From assembly GCF_003946625.1 (NCBI RefSeq), contig NZ_RHOR01000009.1:30832-94831 (forward strand): 64,000 bases of DNA. Reading direction: 5' to 3'. This DNA comes from Companilactobacillus kedongensis (GTDB lineage Bacteria; Bacillota; Bacilli; Lactobacillales; Lactobacillaceae). Below the pieces are notes generated by a model. The model saw only the letters and a list, made by a program, of their open reading frames with translations. It had not been told where the DNA came from and did not search any database. This document shows, one piece after another, positions 1 through 7,765 of the stretch (positions are counted from its first letter, which is position 1; every line of letters begins with the position of its first letter). The translations under genes were made by a program, and so were the position numbers.

Positions 1-24
1 TAGTATAATAAAAAAATTATACTA
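1..24. repeat. AT-only inverted repeat at window edge
   Basis: A perfect 9-bp inverted repeat (TAGTATAAT at 1-9, ATTATACTA at 16-24) around a 6-A loop. It could be the terminator of a gene left of the window or an operator for spx. Its all-AT arms and the lack of a following T tract on the plus strand make the terminator reading uncertain. Confidence 0.4.
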
Positions 25-52
25 AATGTGAATCTATCACAAAATAGCTTAT

Positions 53-83
53 TTGACGGGTCGTCAAGTTCACAATCTATAAA
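53..83 (+). promoter_or_regulatory. candidate spx promoter
   Basis: TTGACG at 53-58 and TATAAA at 78-83 are separated by 19 nt, longer than ideal. The site lies about 120 nt upstream of the spx start. A further -10-like TACAAT sits at 147-152 without a convincing -35, so more than one start is possible. Confidence 0.4.
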
Positions 84-203
84 AGTGAGAACAAGCATTC
101 GTTAGTTTTTATTACAAAAAGTATAGATTTTGTATTAGTAATACGATACAATATTATTGTGTTAGTAATCAAATGCACAATATACAGAAAAGGAGAGATT
201 ATA

Positions 204-602
204 ATGGTAACTATTTATACATCTCCAAGTTGCACTTCATGCCGTAAAGCAAAGGCTTGGCTCGAACAACACGATATTCCTTACAAAGAAAGAAATATTT
301 ATTCTGAACCCTTAAACAAACAAGAAATTAAACAAGTCCTACAAATGACAGAAAACGGAACTGAAGAAATCATTTCTACACGTTCTAAAGCATTCCAAAA
401 CTTAAAGGTTGATCTTGATGATCTTACGATCGATCAATTATTAGCTTTGGTACAAGAGAACCCTGGATTATTGAAGCGCCCAATCATCATGGATGACAAG
501 CGTCTCCAAGTAGGATTCAACGAAGACGAGATCAGAAGATTCTTGCCTAGAAGTGTTAGAACTATGGAATTACAAAAAGCTCAACTTATGGCTGGGTTAT
601 AG
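204..602 (+). CDS. spx: Spx-family transcriptional regulator
   Basis: 132-residue ArsC/Spx-fold protein. Spx binds the RNA polymerase alpha C-terminal domain and redirects transcription under thiol-oxidative stress. The redox switch CxxC is intact (C10, C13), and the conserved RPI segment is present at about residues 92-94, followed by the [12 protein letters not shown] C-terminal stretch. The length matches the family (about 131 aa). The ATG at 204 is preceded by AAGGAGAG at 190-197; an upstream in-frame GTG at 159 has no ribosome-binding site and would add a non-family extension. The gene stands alone between its own promoter region and a strong terminator. SpxH, MecA and ClpP, which act in Spx or regulator proteolysis, are encoded in the same window. 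Confidence 0.96.
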   Translation: MVTIYTSPSCTSCRKAKAWLEQHDIPYKERNIYSEPLNKQEIKQVLQMTENGTEEIISTRSKAFQNLKVDLDDLTIDQLLALVQENPGLLKRPIIMDDKRLQVGFNEDEIRRFLPRSVRTMELQKAQLMAGL

Positions 603-605
603 GAG

Positions 606-636
606 AGTCGTTCACAAAAGTGAACGGCTTTTTTGT
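606..636 (+). terminator. spx terminator
   Basis: A 10-bp hairpin (arms 606-615 and 620-629, one G-T pair, AAAA loop) is followed directly by a T tract, just after the spx stop. Confidence 0.9.
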
Positions 637-712
637 TTGTCACAAAAGATAATTGACGGATGAGTCTTTGATGTTGGTATATCTCATTTTTGGCAATTTC
701 ATTTTTTGAATT

Positions 713-742
713 TTGACGAGCGCTTTTATAAATACCTATATA
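713..742 (+). promoter_or_regulatory. candidate promoter of the surface protein
   Basis: TTGACG at 713-718, 18-nt spacer, TATATA at 737-742 within a TA-rich stretch; about 45 nt before the start codon at 787. Confidence 0.55.
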
Positions 743-786
743 TTATGGATATATAAGATTTAATCAATTGTTTTTTGGAGGAGATT

Positions 787-3342
787 ATGAAAACAAGGAA
801 AGCGCACAAGCCAATAGTTCAGGTTATTTTAGGCAGTTTATTTGTGTTTGCCTTTTTCTTTGTTGGTACATCTGTGCAGGCGGGTACTATGCAGGATGTG
901 ATTAATCAAAATGATTCTCTAGTCGTCAATCAGCCAGATCAAACTAAGACAGAATCCGCAACTTCGAGTCCGGTAACTTCAGCCGTTGCAGTAACTTCAA
1001 TTGTCAAAAGTGGTACTTTTGGTAGTTGTAATTGGGATATTGATGATACGGGATTGCTGACGATTCATGCTGGTGTTTTAGGTGCTGGAGCTGGTAATTG
1101 GGATAAAAATTCTGTTACAAGTATTTATGTGGATCCAGGCGTAGAAGCAAATTCAAATTCGGGTAGTCTTTTTTCTTATTTCTCAAATGTTGTTTCTATC
1201 GATGTTTCTAATTTAAATACAAGTAATGTTACAAATTTTAGTGATTTTTTCTTTTATGATCTAAAACTTCAAAATATTACCGGAATTGAAAATTTTGATA
1301 CAAGTAAGGCTACCGATATGCGTTATATGTTTGCTTCAATATCTTCATTAAAGTCCGAATTGGATGTTTCACATTTCGACACTAGTAATGTGACTCTTAT
1401 GAACTATATGTTTAACGGATGTAAGGCAAATATAATTGGGTTATCAAGCTTTAATACTAGTAAAGTTACTGCAATGAACTACATGCTTAATGGAACCAAT
1501 ATTTCTGATTTTACTGATATTGGAAATTTCGATATGTCCAATGTCACGACCGTTGCCAATATGTTGAGTGGTATGACAAAGTTGACTAGCGTAGATATTT
1601 CTAAATGGAATAAATCCAAGATCACCAATATTAGTGGTTTATTTTCAGGTGATAGTTCTCTGACGGATATAAATGGCCTAGCGGATTGGGATGTATCCAA
1701 TGTCACTGATATGAGTTCATTATTTTATAATACAAGACTTACTGACTTATCCGATATTGACAATTGGAATACAGAAAATGTAACCAATATGAGTATGATT
1801 TTCTCAAATTGTATAAAATTAAATGGATTAAATTTGATCAATTGGAATACAAGTAAGGTTACAGATATGTCTAGTATGTTTTCAGGCGATTCTAATTTGA
1901 ATGATGATAATCTTTCGGGAATTGAAAACTTTGATACAAAAAACGTAACTAATATGGCCTATATGTTTAATGGTACTGGATTTAAGATTTTGGATCTATC
2001 GAATTTTCAGACCGATAAGGTAACTGATATTAGACAAATGTTTTATAATACTAAAAGTTTAATCAGGGTCATTGGAAAATTTAAAACACCATCATTAACT
2101 ATGATGAGCTTTCTATTTAGTTCATCTTCTATTTCAGATTTGTCTAGATTAAATTTATCTGATTGGGATACTAGCAAAGTTACCACTATGAGTAATATTT
2201 TTTCTAATACGTCATTGACAGATTTAAGCGCAATTAGTGGCTGGGATACTGGCTCTGTGACAGATTTTTCGTCTGCGTTTAGTCAAATGAAAAGTTTAAC
2301 TACTTTAGATATATCCAAATGGAATACTGAAAGTGCGACAAACATGAGGGGAATGTTTTCCGGGGATAATAGGTTAACTGAATTAGATGTGTCCAATTTT
2401 AAAACAGATAAAGTTACAGATATAAGTTCAATGTTCAACGGTGATAATCAACTCTCTAACATAGATGTATCTAAATGGAACACTGAAAATGTAAATACCA
2501 TGAACGGTGCTTTTTATTCTTGTGGTAAGTTGAATAAACTGGATGTGTCTAATTGGAATACATCTAAGGTTACAAATATGGATATTATGTTTCAATCAGA
2601 TAGTCAGTTAGGTAAATTGAATTTATCTAAATGGGATATGTCTAATGTTACTTCAATGAAAACTATGCTTAATGGTACAGGGTTATGGCAAATTTCCTTA
2701 GGACCCAAGACATTTTTTACGGATGATATGGCTTTTCCTATTGCTAAAACTAATGGTTTCACCGATGTAGATACGAATACTGACTATAGTGGTATTTCGG
2801 ATCACTGGCAAGTGGTTGATGAGGCCAACGGTGGTACAGTTCATGAGCCTGTAGGTAAGTTGGTTTCTAATGAAGATTTAGCTAGTTTGTATTCTAAAAT
2901 GGGTGGCCCCACCGCAACTTATGTTTGGCAACAACAACCATACATGGATATGAAGATGGATGTCCCAGATCTTTCTTTCCATAAAGTTGGATCAAATAAA
3001 GTAGTCGCTCATAGACAAGAAGACAATTGGGGCATAACTGTAACAAATAATGTCTTTCCAGCTCAATCTGTCAAAAGTGATATTAAAGTAAAAATCTCAA
3101 AACCTTTAACAGATGCTGATGGTGATGTGATAAATAATGCTTTGATTTTTAGAGATTATGGTAAGTCTGATCAAACAATTGGAACCGATGATACAACACT
3201 AGCAACACGAACATTTCCAATGAATGATTCGACTGTAACTTGGAATCGCAACTATGGTTTTTTAATGAACTTTGATGGTTCGACGATCAAATCTGGAGAT
3301 TACTCTGGAACCTTAACCTGGACCTTACAAAATAGCCTTTAA
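787..3342 (+). CDS. BspA-type leucine-rich repeat surface protein with a WxL-like C-terminus
   Basis: 851-residue secreted protein. Residues 1-32 form a signal peptide (basic start, hydrophobic core, Ala cleavage site). Residues from about 120 to 640 are some twenty repeats of roughly 23-25 residues built on the pattern W/F-x-T-S-x-V-T-x-M-x-x-M-F, the BspA/DUF285 (PF03382) repeat found in adhesins. There is no LPxTG motif or C-terminal membrane anchor. Instead the last 100 residues contain an NWGITV segment and end in Y-x-G-T-L-T-W-T-L, resembling the two conserved parts of WxL cell-wall-binding domains, so non-covalent attachment to peptidoglycan is inferred. Start chosen at ATG 787 with GGAGGAGA at 777-784. 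It is monocistronic, with Asn/Thr/Asp-rich composition. The ligand is unknown. Confidence 0.85.
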   Translation: MKTRKAHKPIVQVILGSLFVFAFFFVGTSVQAGTMQDVINQNDSLVVNQPDQTKTESATSSPVTSAVAVTSIVKSGTFGSCNWDIDDTGLLTIHAGVLGAGAGNWDKNSVTSIYVDPGVEANSNSGSLFSYFSNVVSIDVSNLNTSNVTNFSDFFFYDLKLQNITGIENFDTSKATDMRYMFASISSLKSELDVSHFDTSNVTLMNYMFNGCKANIIGLSSFNTSKVTAMNYMLNGTNISDFTDIGNFDMSNVTTVANMLSGMTKLTSVDISKWNKSKITNISGLFSGDSSLTDINGLADWDVSNVTDMSSLFYNTRLTDLSDIDNWNTENVTNMSMIFSNCIKLNGLNLINWNTSKVTDMSSMFSGDSNLNDDNLSGIENFDTKNVTNMAYMFNGTGFKILDLSNFQTDKVTDIRQMFYNTKSLIRVIGKFKTPSLTMMSFLFSSSSISDLSRLNLSDWDTSKVTTMSNIFSNTSLTDLSAISGWDTGSVTDFSSAFSQMKSLTTLDISKWNTESATNMRGMFSGDNRLTELDVSNFKTDKVTDISSMFNGDNQLSNIDVSKWNTENVNTMNGAFYSCGKLNKLDVSNWNTSKVTNMDIMFQSDSQLGKLNLSKWDMSNVTSMKTMLNGTGLWQISLGPKTFFTDDMAFPIAKTNGFTDVDTNTDYSGISDHWQVVDEANGGTVHEPVGKLVSNEDLASLYSKMGGPTATYVWQQQPYMDMKMDVPDLSFHKVGSNKVVAHRQEDNWGITVTNNVFPAQSVKSDIKVKISKPLTDADGDVINNALIFRDYGKSDQTIGTDDTTLATRTFPMNDSTVTWNRNYGFLMNFDGSTIKSGDYSGTLTWTLQNSL

Positions 3343-3358
3343 TGTAGAGTTTCTTTTC

Positions 3359-3386
3359 TTTACATAAATTTTGAGACTGTTAGAAT
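3359..3386 (+). promoter_or_regulatory. candidate mecA promoter
   Basis: TTTACA at 3359-3364, 16-nt spacer, TAGAAT at 3381-3386, about 27 nt before the mecA start. Confidence 0.5.
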
Positions 3387-3412
3387 GTAGATACAGAATT
3401 GAGGTGACTATG

Positions 3413-4066
3413 ATGGAAATGGATCGACTTAATGAGAATACGATCAAAGTCATTCTTAGTACGCAGGATTTGCAAGATCGTGGAGTAACTGTTTTGGACC
3501 TTTTGGGCAACAAAAAACAGATCGAATCATTTTTCTACAGTATTTTGGATGAAGTTGACAAGGACCATGTTTTCTCTAACAACGAACCGGTAACTTTCCA
3601 AATCATGCCTAACAAGCAAGGACTGGAATTGATAATTAGCAAGAGTCTTGATGATACCGATGAATCACTATATGAGGACACAGACTCTGACAGTAATGAT
3701 GTAACAGATGACCGTGTAGGCTTTGAGGAATATGACAGCGACACTTCACCTTATCTGAAGGATCCTGATACACCTACTAAGACATTGATTGTGGAATTCG
3801 ATGATTTCGAAGACTACATTCAATTGACTGACTTATTGCATTTAGAAAGTGGCGTTTCAAACCTTTGGGAATACAAGGGTAAATATTATCTACAATTAGT
3901 ATTGTTTACAGATGAAATGCACGATATGACCTATAACGACGTTATGGCCTTGATGAGCGAATACAGTAACAAGACTAAAGTTACGGCAGCTGTATTATCA
4001 GAATACGGCAAGGAAGTAATGAGCAAAACAGCGCTAGAATTAACTAGATATTATTTTAGTAAGTAA
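3413..4066 (+). CDS. mecA: adaptor protein MecA
   Basis: 217-residue MecA-family adaptor. MecA delivers substrates (ComK in Bacillus, other regulators elsewhere) to the ClpC ATPase for degradation by ClpCP. The N-terminal segment (M-E-M-D-R-L-N-E-N-T) is the family signature for substrate binding; an acidic Asp/Glu/Ser-rich linker follows at about 85-125, then the C-terminal ClpC-binding domain. Two adjacent ATGs exist (3410, 3413); 3413 gives the family N-terminus and the better spacing from GAGGTGA at 3401-3407. It is monocistronic with its own terminator. The ClpC partner lies outside the window; ClpP is at the far end. Confidence 0.93.
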   Translation: MEMDRLNENTIKVILSTQDLQDRGVTVLDLLGNKKQIESFFYSILDEVDKDHVFSNNEPVTFQIMPNKQGLELIISKSLDDTDESLYEDTDSDSNDVTDDRVGFEEYDSDTSPYLKDPDTPTKTLIVEFDDFEDYIQLTDLLHLESGVSNLWEYKGKYYLQLVLFTDEMHDMTYNDVMALMSEYSNKTKVTAAVLSEYGKEVMSKTALELTRYYFSK

Positions 4067-4072
4067 ACTTGG

Positions 4073-4103
4073 ACAGCATATCTGATTGGTATGCTGTTTT
4101 TTG
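4073..4103 (+). terminator. mecA terminator
   Basis: 8-bp stem (ACAGCATA 4073-4080, TATGCTGT 4090-4097), 9-nt loop, T tract. Confidence 0.88.
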
Positions 4104-4109
4104 TTAGAC

Positions 4110-4138
4110 TTGACAATAACTAAAGTAAGGCGTAAGTT
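4110..4138 (+). promoter_or_regulatory. candidate promoter of the T-box transcript
   Basis: Consensus TTGACA at 4110-4115, 17-nt spacer, weak -10 TAAGTT at 4133-4138. It starts transcription a few dozen bases before the T-box. Confidence 0.5.
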
Positions 4139-4177
4139 TATTACCAATCAAGCAGTTAAAATTTATTTAATCTTATT

Positions 4178-4438
4178 AGACGTTGAAGAGAAGAGTAGAT
4201 CAATTAGTAGTTTTATAGTGACCGCTGGTTAGTGCAAAGGCGGAATGAAAACTTGATCGAAGATGAGCTTGGAGTCTTACCTAGGTGCAAGCCAATGGTA
4301 CGCAAGGATGCGATATCATCCCAGACATGTTTGTGTCGTTGAGATATTTTGTGTGAGCAAAATATGAATTAGGGTGGTATCACGGTTGGTCGTCCCTACA
4401 TTGCAGAGAAATTCTGGCTATGTAGGGACGATTTTTTT
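4178..4438 (+). promoter_or_regulatory. T-box leader, apparent Asn (AAC) specifier
   Basis: The T-box motif AGGGTGGTATCACGG is at 4371-4385, and a terminator hairpin follows (arms 4391-4400 and 4421-4430, T tract 4431-4437). Stem I opens with a GAAGAGAAGAGTA segment. A 6-bp helix (4198-4203 with 4253-4258) is capped by a specifier loop holding AGTA at 4206-4209 and GAA at 4247-4249, placing AAC (Asn) at 4250-4252. Stem III is ATATTTTG/CAAAATAT. The discriminator-pairing base is T (TGGT), so a G73 tRNA-Asn would pair only by G-U wobble; the specifier assignment is therefore moderate. T-boxes normally precede aminoacyl-tRNA synthetase or amino-acid genes, but the next gene is coiA. The 568 nt from 4067 to 4634 hold only the mecA terminator, this leader and the leader below. 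Confidence 0.9.
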
Positions 4439-4492
4439 GTGTAAGATTTAATATCTAGTTAATTGTCGATGAGAGATTTTGAGAAGGAGTCG

Positions 4493-4608
4493 CGATGAAG
4501 GGAACCTCTCCGCAGATAATGAGCTTATTAGGATAGACTCATTATCTGTGGTAGAGGTTGACTACCACAACTTCATCTTAGGGGGCAGGACTTTGTCTTG
4601 CCCTTTTT
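4493..4608 (+). promoter_or_regulatory. second structured leader with terminator, upstream of coiA
   Basis: Several complementary arms can be read: GATGAAG 4494-4500 with CTTCATC 4571-4577; AACCTCT with AGAGGTT in the middle; CAGATAATGAG with CTCATTATCTG (11 bp, about 4513-4548); and GTGGTAG/CTACCAC. They are followed by a terminator hairpin (GGGCAGGAC 4583-4591, TTT loop, GTCTTGCCC 4595-4603, T tract). Overlapping pairings suggest alternative folds, as in attenuators. I could not match it to a riboswitch class I know. It lies between the T-box terminator and coiA. Confidence 0.55.
4495..4536 (+). CDS. possible 13-codon leader peptide
   Basis: ATG 4495 is preceded by AAGGAG (4484-4489, 5-nt spacing) and reads MKGTSPQIMSLLG before TAG at 4534-4536. 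Its codons cover the 5' arm of the CAGATAATGAG hairpin, so a translating ribosome would change the folding of the downstream leader. Translation is inferred only from the ribosome-binding site and position. Confidence 0.3.
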   Translation: MKGTSPQIMSLLG

Positions 4609-4634
4609 GCGTAATTTCTTTTGAGGTGATATTA

Positions 4635-5498
4635 ATGTATGCGGCTTTGAATAAAAATGAAGAGTTAGTTTACGCAGTTGAAGTACAAACAATTGAAGAG
4701 TTTCACTGTGCAAAATGTCTGGAACCAGTTAAACTGATTCAGAAGAACGACACAGCTTATTTTCAACATCTAACAAAGAAATCCAATGAGATAAATGAGC
4801 GAGATATTCATAAATTGGGCAAAGATATCTTGGTGGATAACTTTACAGAATTAGGTTATGACAATATTAAAGAAGAACAGTTTTTAAGTGATATCAAGCA
4901 GAAGCCAGATATTTTGTTAACTGAAAATCTAGTGTTGGAGTATCAGTGTGCGATTATTGATACACAAAAACTAGTGCAACGTGTGGCCGGATATCAAGAG
5001 TTGCAAGTGAAAAATATTTGGATATTAGGTGGAGATTATTTAAGCGAGAAGCTTCTAAAGAAGCATCTTAAATTCTTATCGTATGATTTTAATTGGGGAT
5101 TTTATTTGATAATGTTGGATGCTGATAAGAAAATCTATCATTTGTTCTATCAAGTTAGATTTGTGGGACTGTTCAATAAGATAACTTACAATAAAAAAAG
5201 TTTTTGCACAGATGACATTGCGGAGCTGTTCAAATTTAAATCTGAATTCAAAAGTTATCCACTGGTTAAGGTTGATCACTATCAGATTCAAAGAATTCGC
5301 AATTTACGTGGTGTAAAAGTGGATAAGTTGAAAGAAAAGTTCTTCAATCAGACTGGCCAAACGGTTGAAGATTTTTTGGTCAATAAATCAGTCAATTATC
5401 AAAAGCCGATTTATAATAATCACTATTGGAGAATTCTTTGTGGGGAGCTCCCTAGATATTTAGATCAACCATTTTTACACAAAAAAAAGGAATCCTAA
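4635..5498 (+). CDS. coiA: competence protein CoiA family
   Basis: 287-residue CoiA-like protein. CoiA is needed for recombination of incoming DNA during transformation in streptococci and is predicted to be nuclease-like. An N-terminal zinc-ribbon-like pair (C-x2-C in CAKCLEP, about residues 27-30) precedes a PD-(D/E)xK-like core (K-P-D-I-L-L followed by L-E-Y-Q-C-A, about 95-115). The C-terminal half is less conserved. Start taken at ATG 4635 behind GAGGTGA at 4622-4628; an in-frame extension back to 4479 runs through the structured leader and is not credible. Adjacency to mecA and spxH is the usual Firmicutes arrangement, but the tandem leaders in front of it are unusual. Confidence 0.85.
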   Translation: MYAALNKNEELVYAVEVQTIEEFHCAKCLEPVKLIQKNDTAYFQHLTKKSNEINERDIHKLGKDILVDNFTELGYDNIKEEQFLSDIKQKPDILLTENLVLEYQCAIIDTQKLVQRVAGYQELQVKNIWILGGDYLSEKLLKKHLKFLSYDFNWGFYLIMLDADKKIYHLFYQVRFVGLFNKITYNKKSFCTDDIAELFKFKSEFKSYPLVKVDHYQIQRIRNLRGVKVDKLKEKFFNQTGQTVEDFLVNKSVNYQKPIYNNHYWRILCGELPRYLDQPFLHKKKES

Positions 5499-5506
5499 CG
5501 GATTCC
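5481..5506 (-). terminator. spxH terminator
   Basis: 7-bp hairpin GGAATCC (5489-5495) / GGATTCC (5500-5506). On the minus strand it is followed by eight T residues. It overlaps the spxH stop codon and sits back to back with the coiA stop. Confidence 0.85.
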
Positions 5507-6159
5507 TATCTTATAAATTTATCTAAACTGATTACGGTACTGCTATTAATAGTAGGCTGTTCAGCTACTTCAGGTATAGCTGCTTCTAACATCGCAGTTA
5601 GATTACTATTGATGATATCATCAGAAGTCTTACTTCCAAAATCATCGATCATGACACCAGGACGATCTTCGTTGTTTAAATCAAAAACAACTACCGTTGG
5701 TGCTTTGGTAATGTTCATTTCCATTGCTAACTGTTGATCGCGCTTAATACCTTGTTCAACGCATTCGCTTTTTTTGTCTTCCATTATAGCTTCGTAATCA
5801 AGACCACTATTATTAATGGCAACTTTAACGGATTCATCATTAAAAGGATTATCTAAGACTGTTACTTGCTCTTGCAAGTTCATCAAGAAGTTACGAGCTT
5901 TTTTATTACCCTGACAGGAAGCAGCTTTATACAGACTTGCTGCCTCAGAAATATTTTTTGAAACTTTTGACCGGTTCTGTAGGTCACAAAGTTGGTATCC
6001 TTTTAATTGCATGTATTCGTTGATGGTTTCCATATTATTCGTGGTAACAAAGTGGTATTGAGTTTCAATATCATGTTTTCTTGTAAAATCAATAATGGAT
6101 TGTTCGACCTTCAAGCTATACGAACACAAGGGATTAATATATAAGAATACTTCCCACAT
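5506..6159 (-). CDS. spxH: ClpXP adaptor SpxH (YjbH), DsbA/thioredoxin-fold
   Basis: 217-residue DsbA-like protein of the YjbH/SpxH family, which binds Spx and presents it to ClpXP. The start reads M-W-E-V-F-L-Y-I-N-P-L-C-S-Y-S: the thioredoxin active-site region is reduced to a single Cys (N-P-L-C-S-Y), as in this family. The cis-Pro region appears as T-K-A-P-T-V-V-V-F. Start chosen at 6159 because GGAGGG lies 7 nt before this ATG; an ATG five codons upstream would overlap that ribosome-binding site. It is transcribed opposite to its neighbours from a good promoter. Spx itself is about 5 kb away. Confidence 0.88.
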   Translation of the reverse strand: MWEVFLYINPLCSYSLKVEQSIIDFTRKHDIETQYHFVTTNNMETINEYMQLKGYQLCDLQNRSKVSKNISEAASLYKAASCQGNKKARNFLMNLQEQVTVLDNPFNDESVKVAINNSGLDYEAIMEDKKSECVEQGIKRDQQLAMEMNITKAPTVVVFDLNNEDRPGVMIDDFGSKTSDDIINSNLTAMLEAAIPEVAEQPTINSSTVISLDKFIR

Positions 6160-6189
6160 TTTGCTTCCCTCCATCTCTCTAGCATAGTC

Positions 6190-6218
6190 ATCATAACAGC
6201 AAACTTATAAAAGGTAAA
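6190..6218 (-). promoter_or_regulatory. spxH promoter
   Basis: On the minus strand TTTACC (6213-6218), 17-nt spacer, TATGAT (6190-6195); about 30 nt upstream of the start. Confidence 0.6.
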
Positions 6219-6302
6219 ATAATAACTCTAGGGACCAATTTTCTTATTTAGGTGATTCTTTGTCTGAATTACGATATATTTAGAGTGGTAAGGTGGGTTA
6301 AT

Positions 6303-6956
6303 ATGACAAGAATTAAATGGAATGAGTTTTTAATACCCTATTCGCAAACAGTCGACGAACTTAAATTGAAGTTTCGAAACTTACGAAAAGAATTTTTAGA
6401 GAAAAATGAACATTCACCAATTGAATTTGTAACAGGACGTGTCAAAACTGTTGACAGTATCAAAGAAAAGATGCGTCGGCGTTATATTACAGAGGATCTT
6501 TTGGAACAAGATATGCAAGATATTGCCGGTATCAGGATTCAGTGTCAGTTTGTAGAGGACATTTATGATGTTGCCAAACTTTTGCATGCTAGAGAAGATA
6601 TGCAAGTGATCGAGGAACGTGATTATATTGCCAATAGTAAACCGAGTGGTTATCGTTCGTATCACGTTGTGATCGAATATCCAATCCAGACATCTAAGGG
6701 TCAAAAAAATATTATCGCTGAAATTCAGATCAGAACCTTAGCGATGAACTTTTGGTCAACGATCGAACATTCACTGAATTACAAGTATCGTGGTGATTTT
6801 CCAGAAGAGATAAATGAACGTTTGAAACGAGCCGCTGAAGCATCTTTCATGCTAGATGAAGAGATGTCCAAAATCAGAGGTGAAATTCAAGATGCCCAAC
6901 AATATTTTACGGATAGTAAAAGAGATATCAATAATTCTACGAAGGATAAAAATTAA
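6303..6956 (+). CDS. relQ: small alarmone synthetase RelQ
   Basis: 217-residue RelA/SpoT-type synthetase without hydrolase or regulatory domains, the size of RelQ/YjbM. It makes (p)ppGpp from ATP and GDP/GTP. Visible motifs are G-R-V-K-T-x-x-S-I-x-x-K, D-I-A-G-I-R-I, K-P-x-G-Y-R-S-Y-H and E-I-Q-I-R-T, with a C-terminal coiled stretch used for tetramer formation in homologues. ATG 6303 has AAGGTGG at about 6290-6296; upstream in-frame codons lack a ribosome-binding site. Its TAA overlaps the nadK ATG by one base (TAATG), so the two are translationally coupled. Confidence 0.95.
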   Translation: MTRIKWNEFLIPYSQTVDELKLKFRNLRKEFLEKNEHSPIEFVTGRVKTVDSIKEKMRRRYITEDLLEQDMQDIAGIRIQCQFVEDIYDVAKLLHAREDMQVIEERDYIANSKPSGYRSYHVVIEYPIQTSKGQKNIIAEIQIRTLAMNFWSTIEHSLNYKYRGDFPEEINERLKRAAEASFMLDEEMSKIRGEIQDAQQYFTDSKRDINNSTKDKN

Positions 6957-7765
6957 TGAAATTTTGGGTCAATAATAATAATAAGAAACAGTCAGTTATT
7001 GCTGGGGATAAAATACGGGCAAGCTTGAAAGATTTGGGAATAGAAGAATATCGTCGCAGTCCTGACCTTGTGATCAGTGTTGGTGGGGATGGCACCCTTT
7101 TAAGTACCTTTCATGCTTATTCAAATCATTTGGATAAAGTTAAATTTTTGGCATTGCACACTGGTCATTTAGGCTTTTATTCCGATTGGACAGATCAAGA
7201 GATTCCTGAATTAACTCAGAGAATCAAGGATTATAAGGATAAAATACCATCAACTAGTTATCCTTTGATCGACATTAAGGTTGAAAGTGAAGATGGACGC
7301 TATTTACACGAAGTTGCTATAAATGAAGTAGTTGTCAGACGTCTTTCTTCTATGACTATGAAAACAAGTATTGATATTGACGGTGAATTCTTTGAAAGTT
7401 TCCGTGGAGATGGCTTATGTTTTGCCACACCAACTGGTTCAACAGCTTATTCTAAAGCTATCGGTGGTGCATTAGTTCATCCCAAGATAAGTGTTTTTCA
7501 AATGGTAGAAATTGCTTCGATCAATAATCGAGTTTACCGGACGATTTCTTCACCGATCATTATTCCACACAATCAACAAGTCGATCTTTATCCACAGGTA
7601 GCAGATGATTATGTTATTAGTTGTGATGGTATTACTACTAAACTGATGAAAGTTAAGCGAATATCGATCCGTTTGAATAGTCAGAGAGCTCAATTTGCAC
7701 AGTATCGTCATCGCCACTTCTGGACTAGAGTTGGAACGGCGTTCTTAGGTCAAGATGAAGAATAA
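6956..7765 (+). CDS. nadK: NAD kinase
   Basis: 269-residue NAD+ kinase that phosphorylates NAD to NADP. The GGDGT nucleotide-binding motif is at residues 43-47, and the N-E-x-x-V/I-R and T-P-T-G-S-T-A-Y motifs follow. The length is typical. It overlaps relQ by 1 nt and the next gene by 11 nt, in the conserved relQ-nadK-rluA-family order. Confidence 0.97.
   Translation: MKFWVNNNNKKQSVIAGDKIRASLKDLGIEEYRRSPDLVISVGGDGTLLSTFHAYSNHLDKVKFLALHTGHLGFYSDWTDQEIPELTQRIKDYKDKIPSTSYPLIDIKVESEDGRYLHEVAINEVVVRRLSSMTMKTSIDIDGEFFESFRGDGLCFATPTGSTAYSKAIGGALVHPKISVFQMVEIASINNRVYRTISSPIIIPHNQQVDLYPQVADDYVISCDGITTKLMKVKRISIRLNSQRAQFAQYRHRHFWTRVGTAFLGQDEE

Noticed and set aside
4479..4634. N-terminal extension of CoiA from 4479
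   Set aside because: It would translate through the leader hairpins and terminator, and homologues begin at the ATG 4635.
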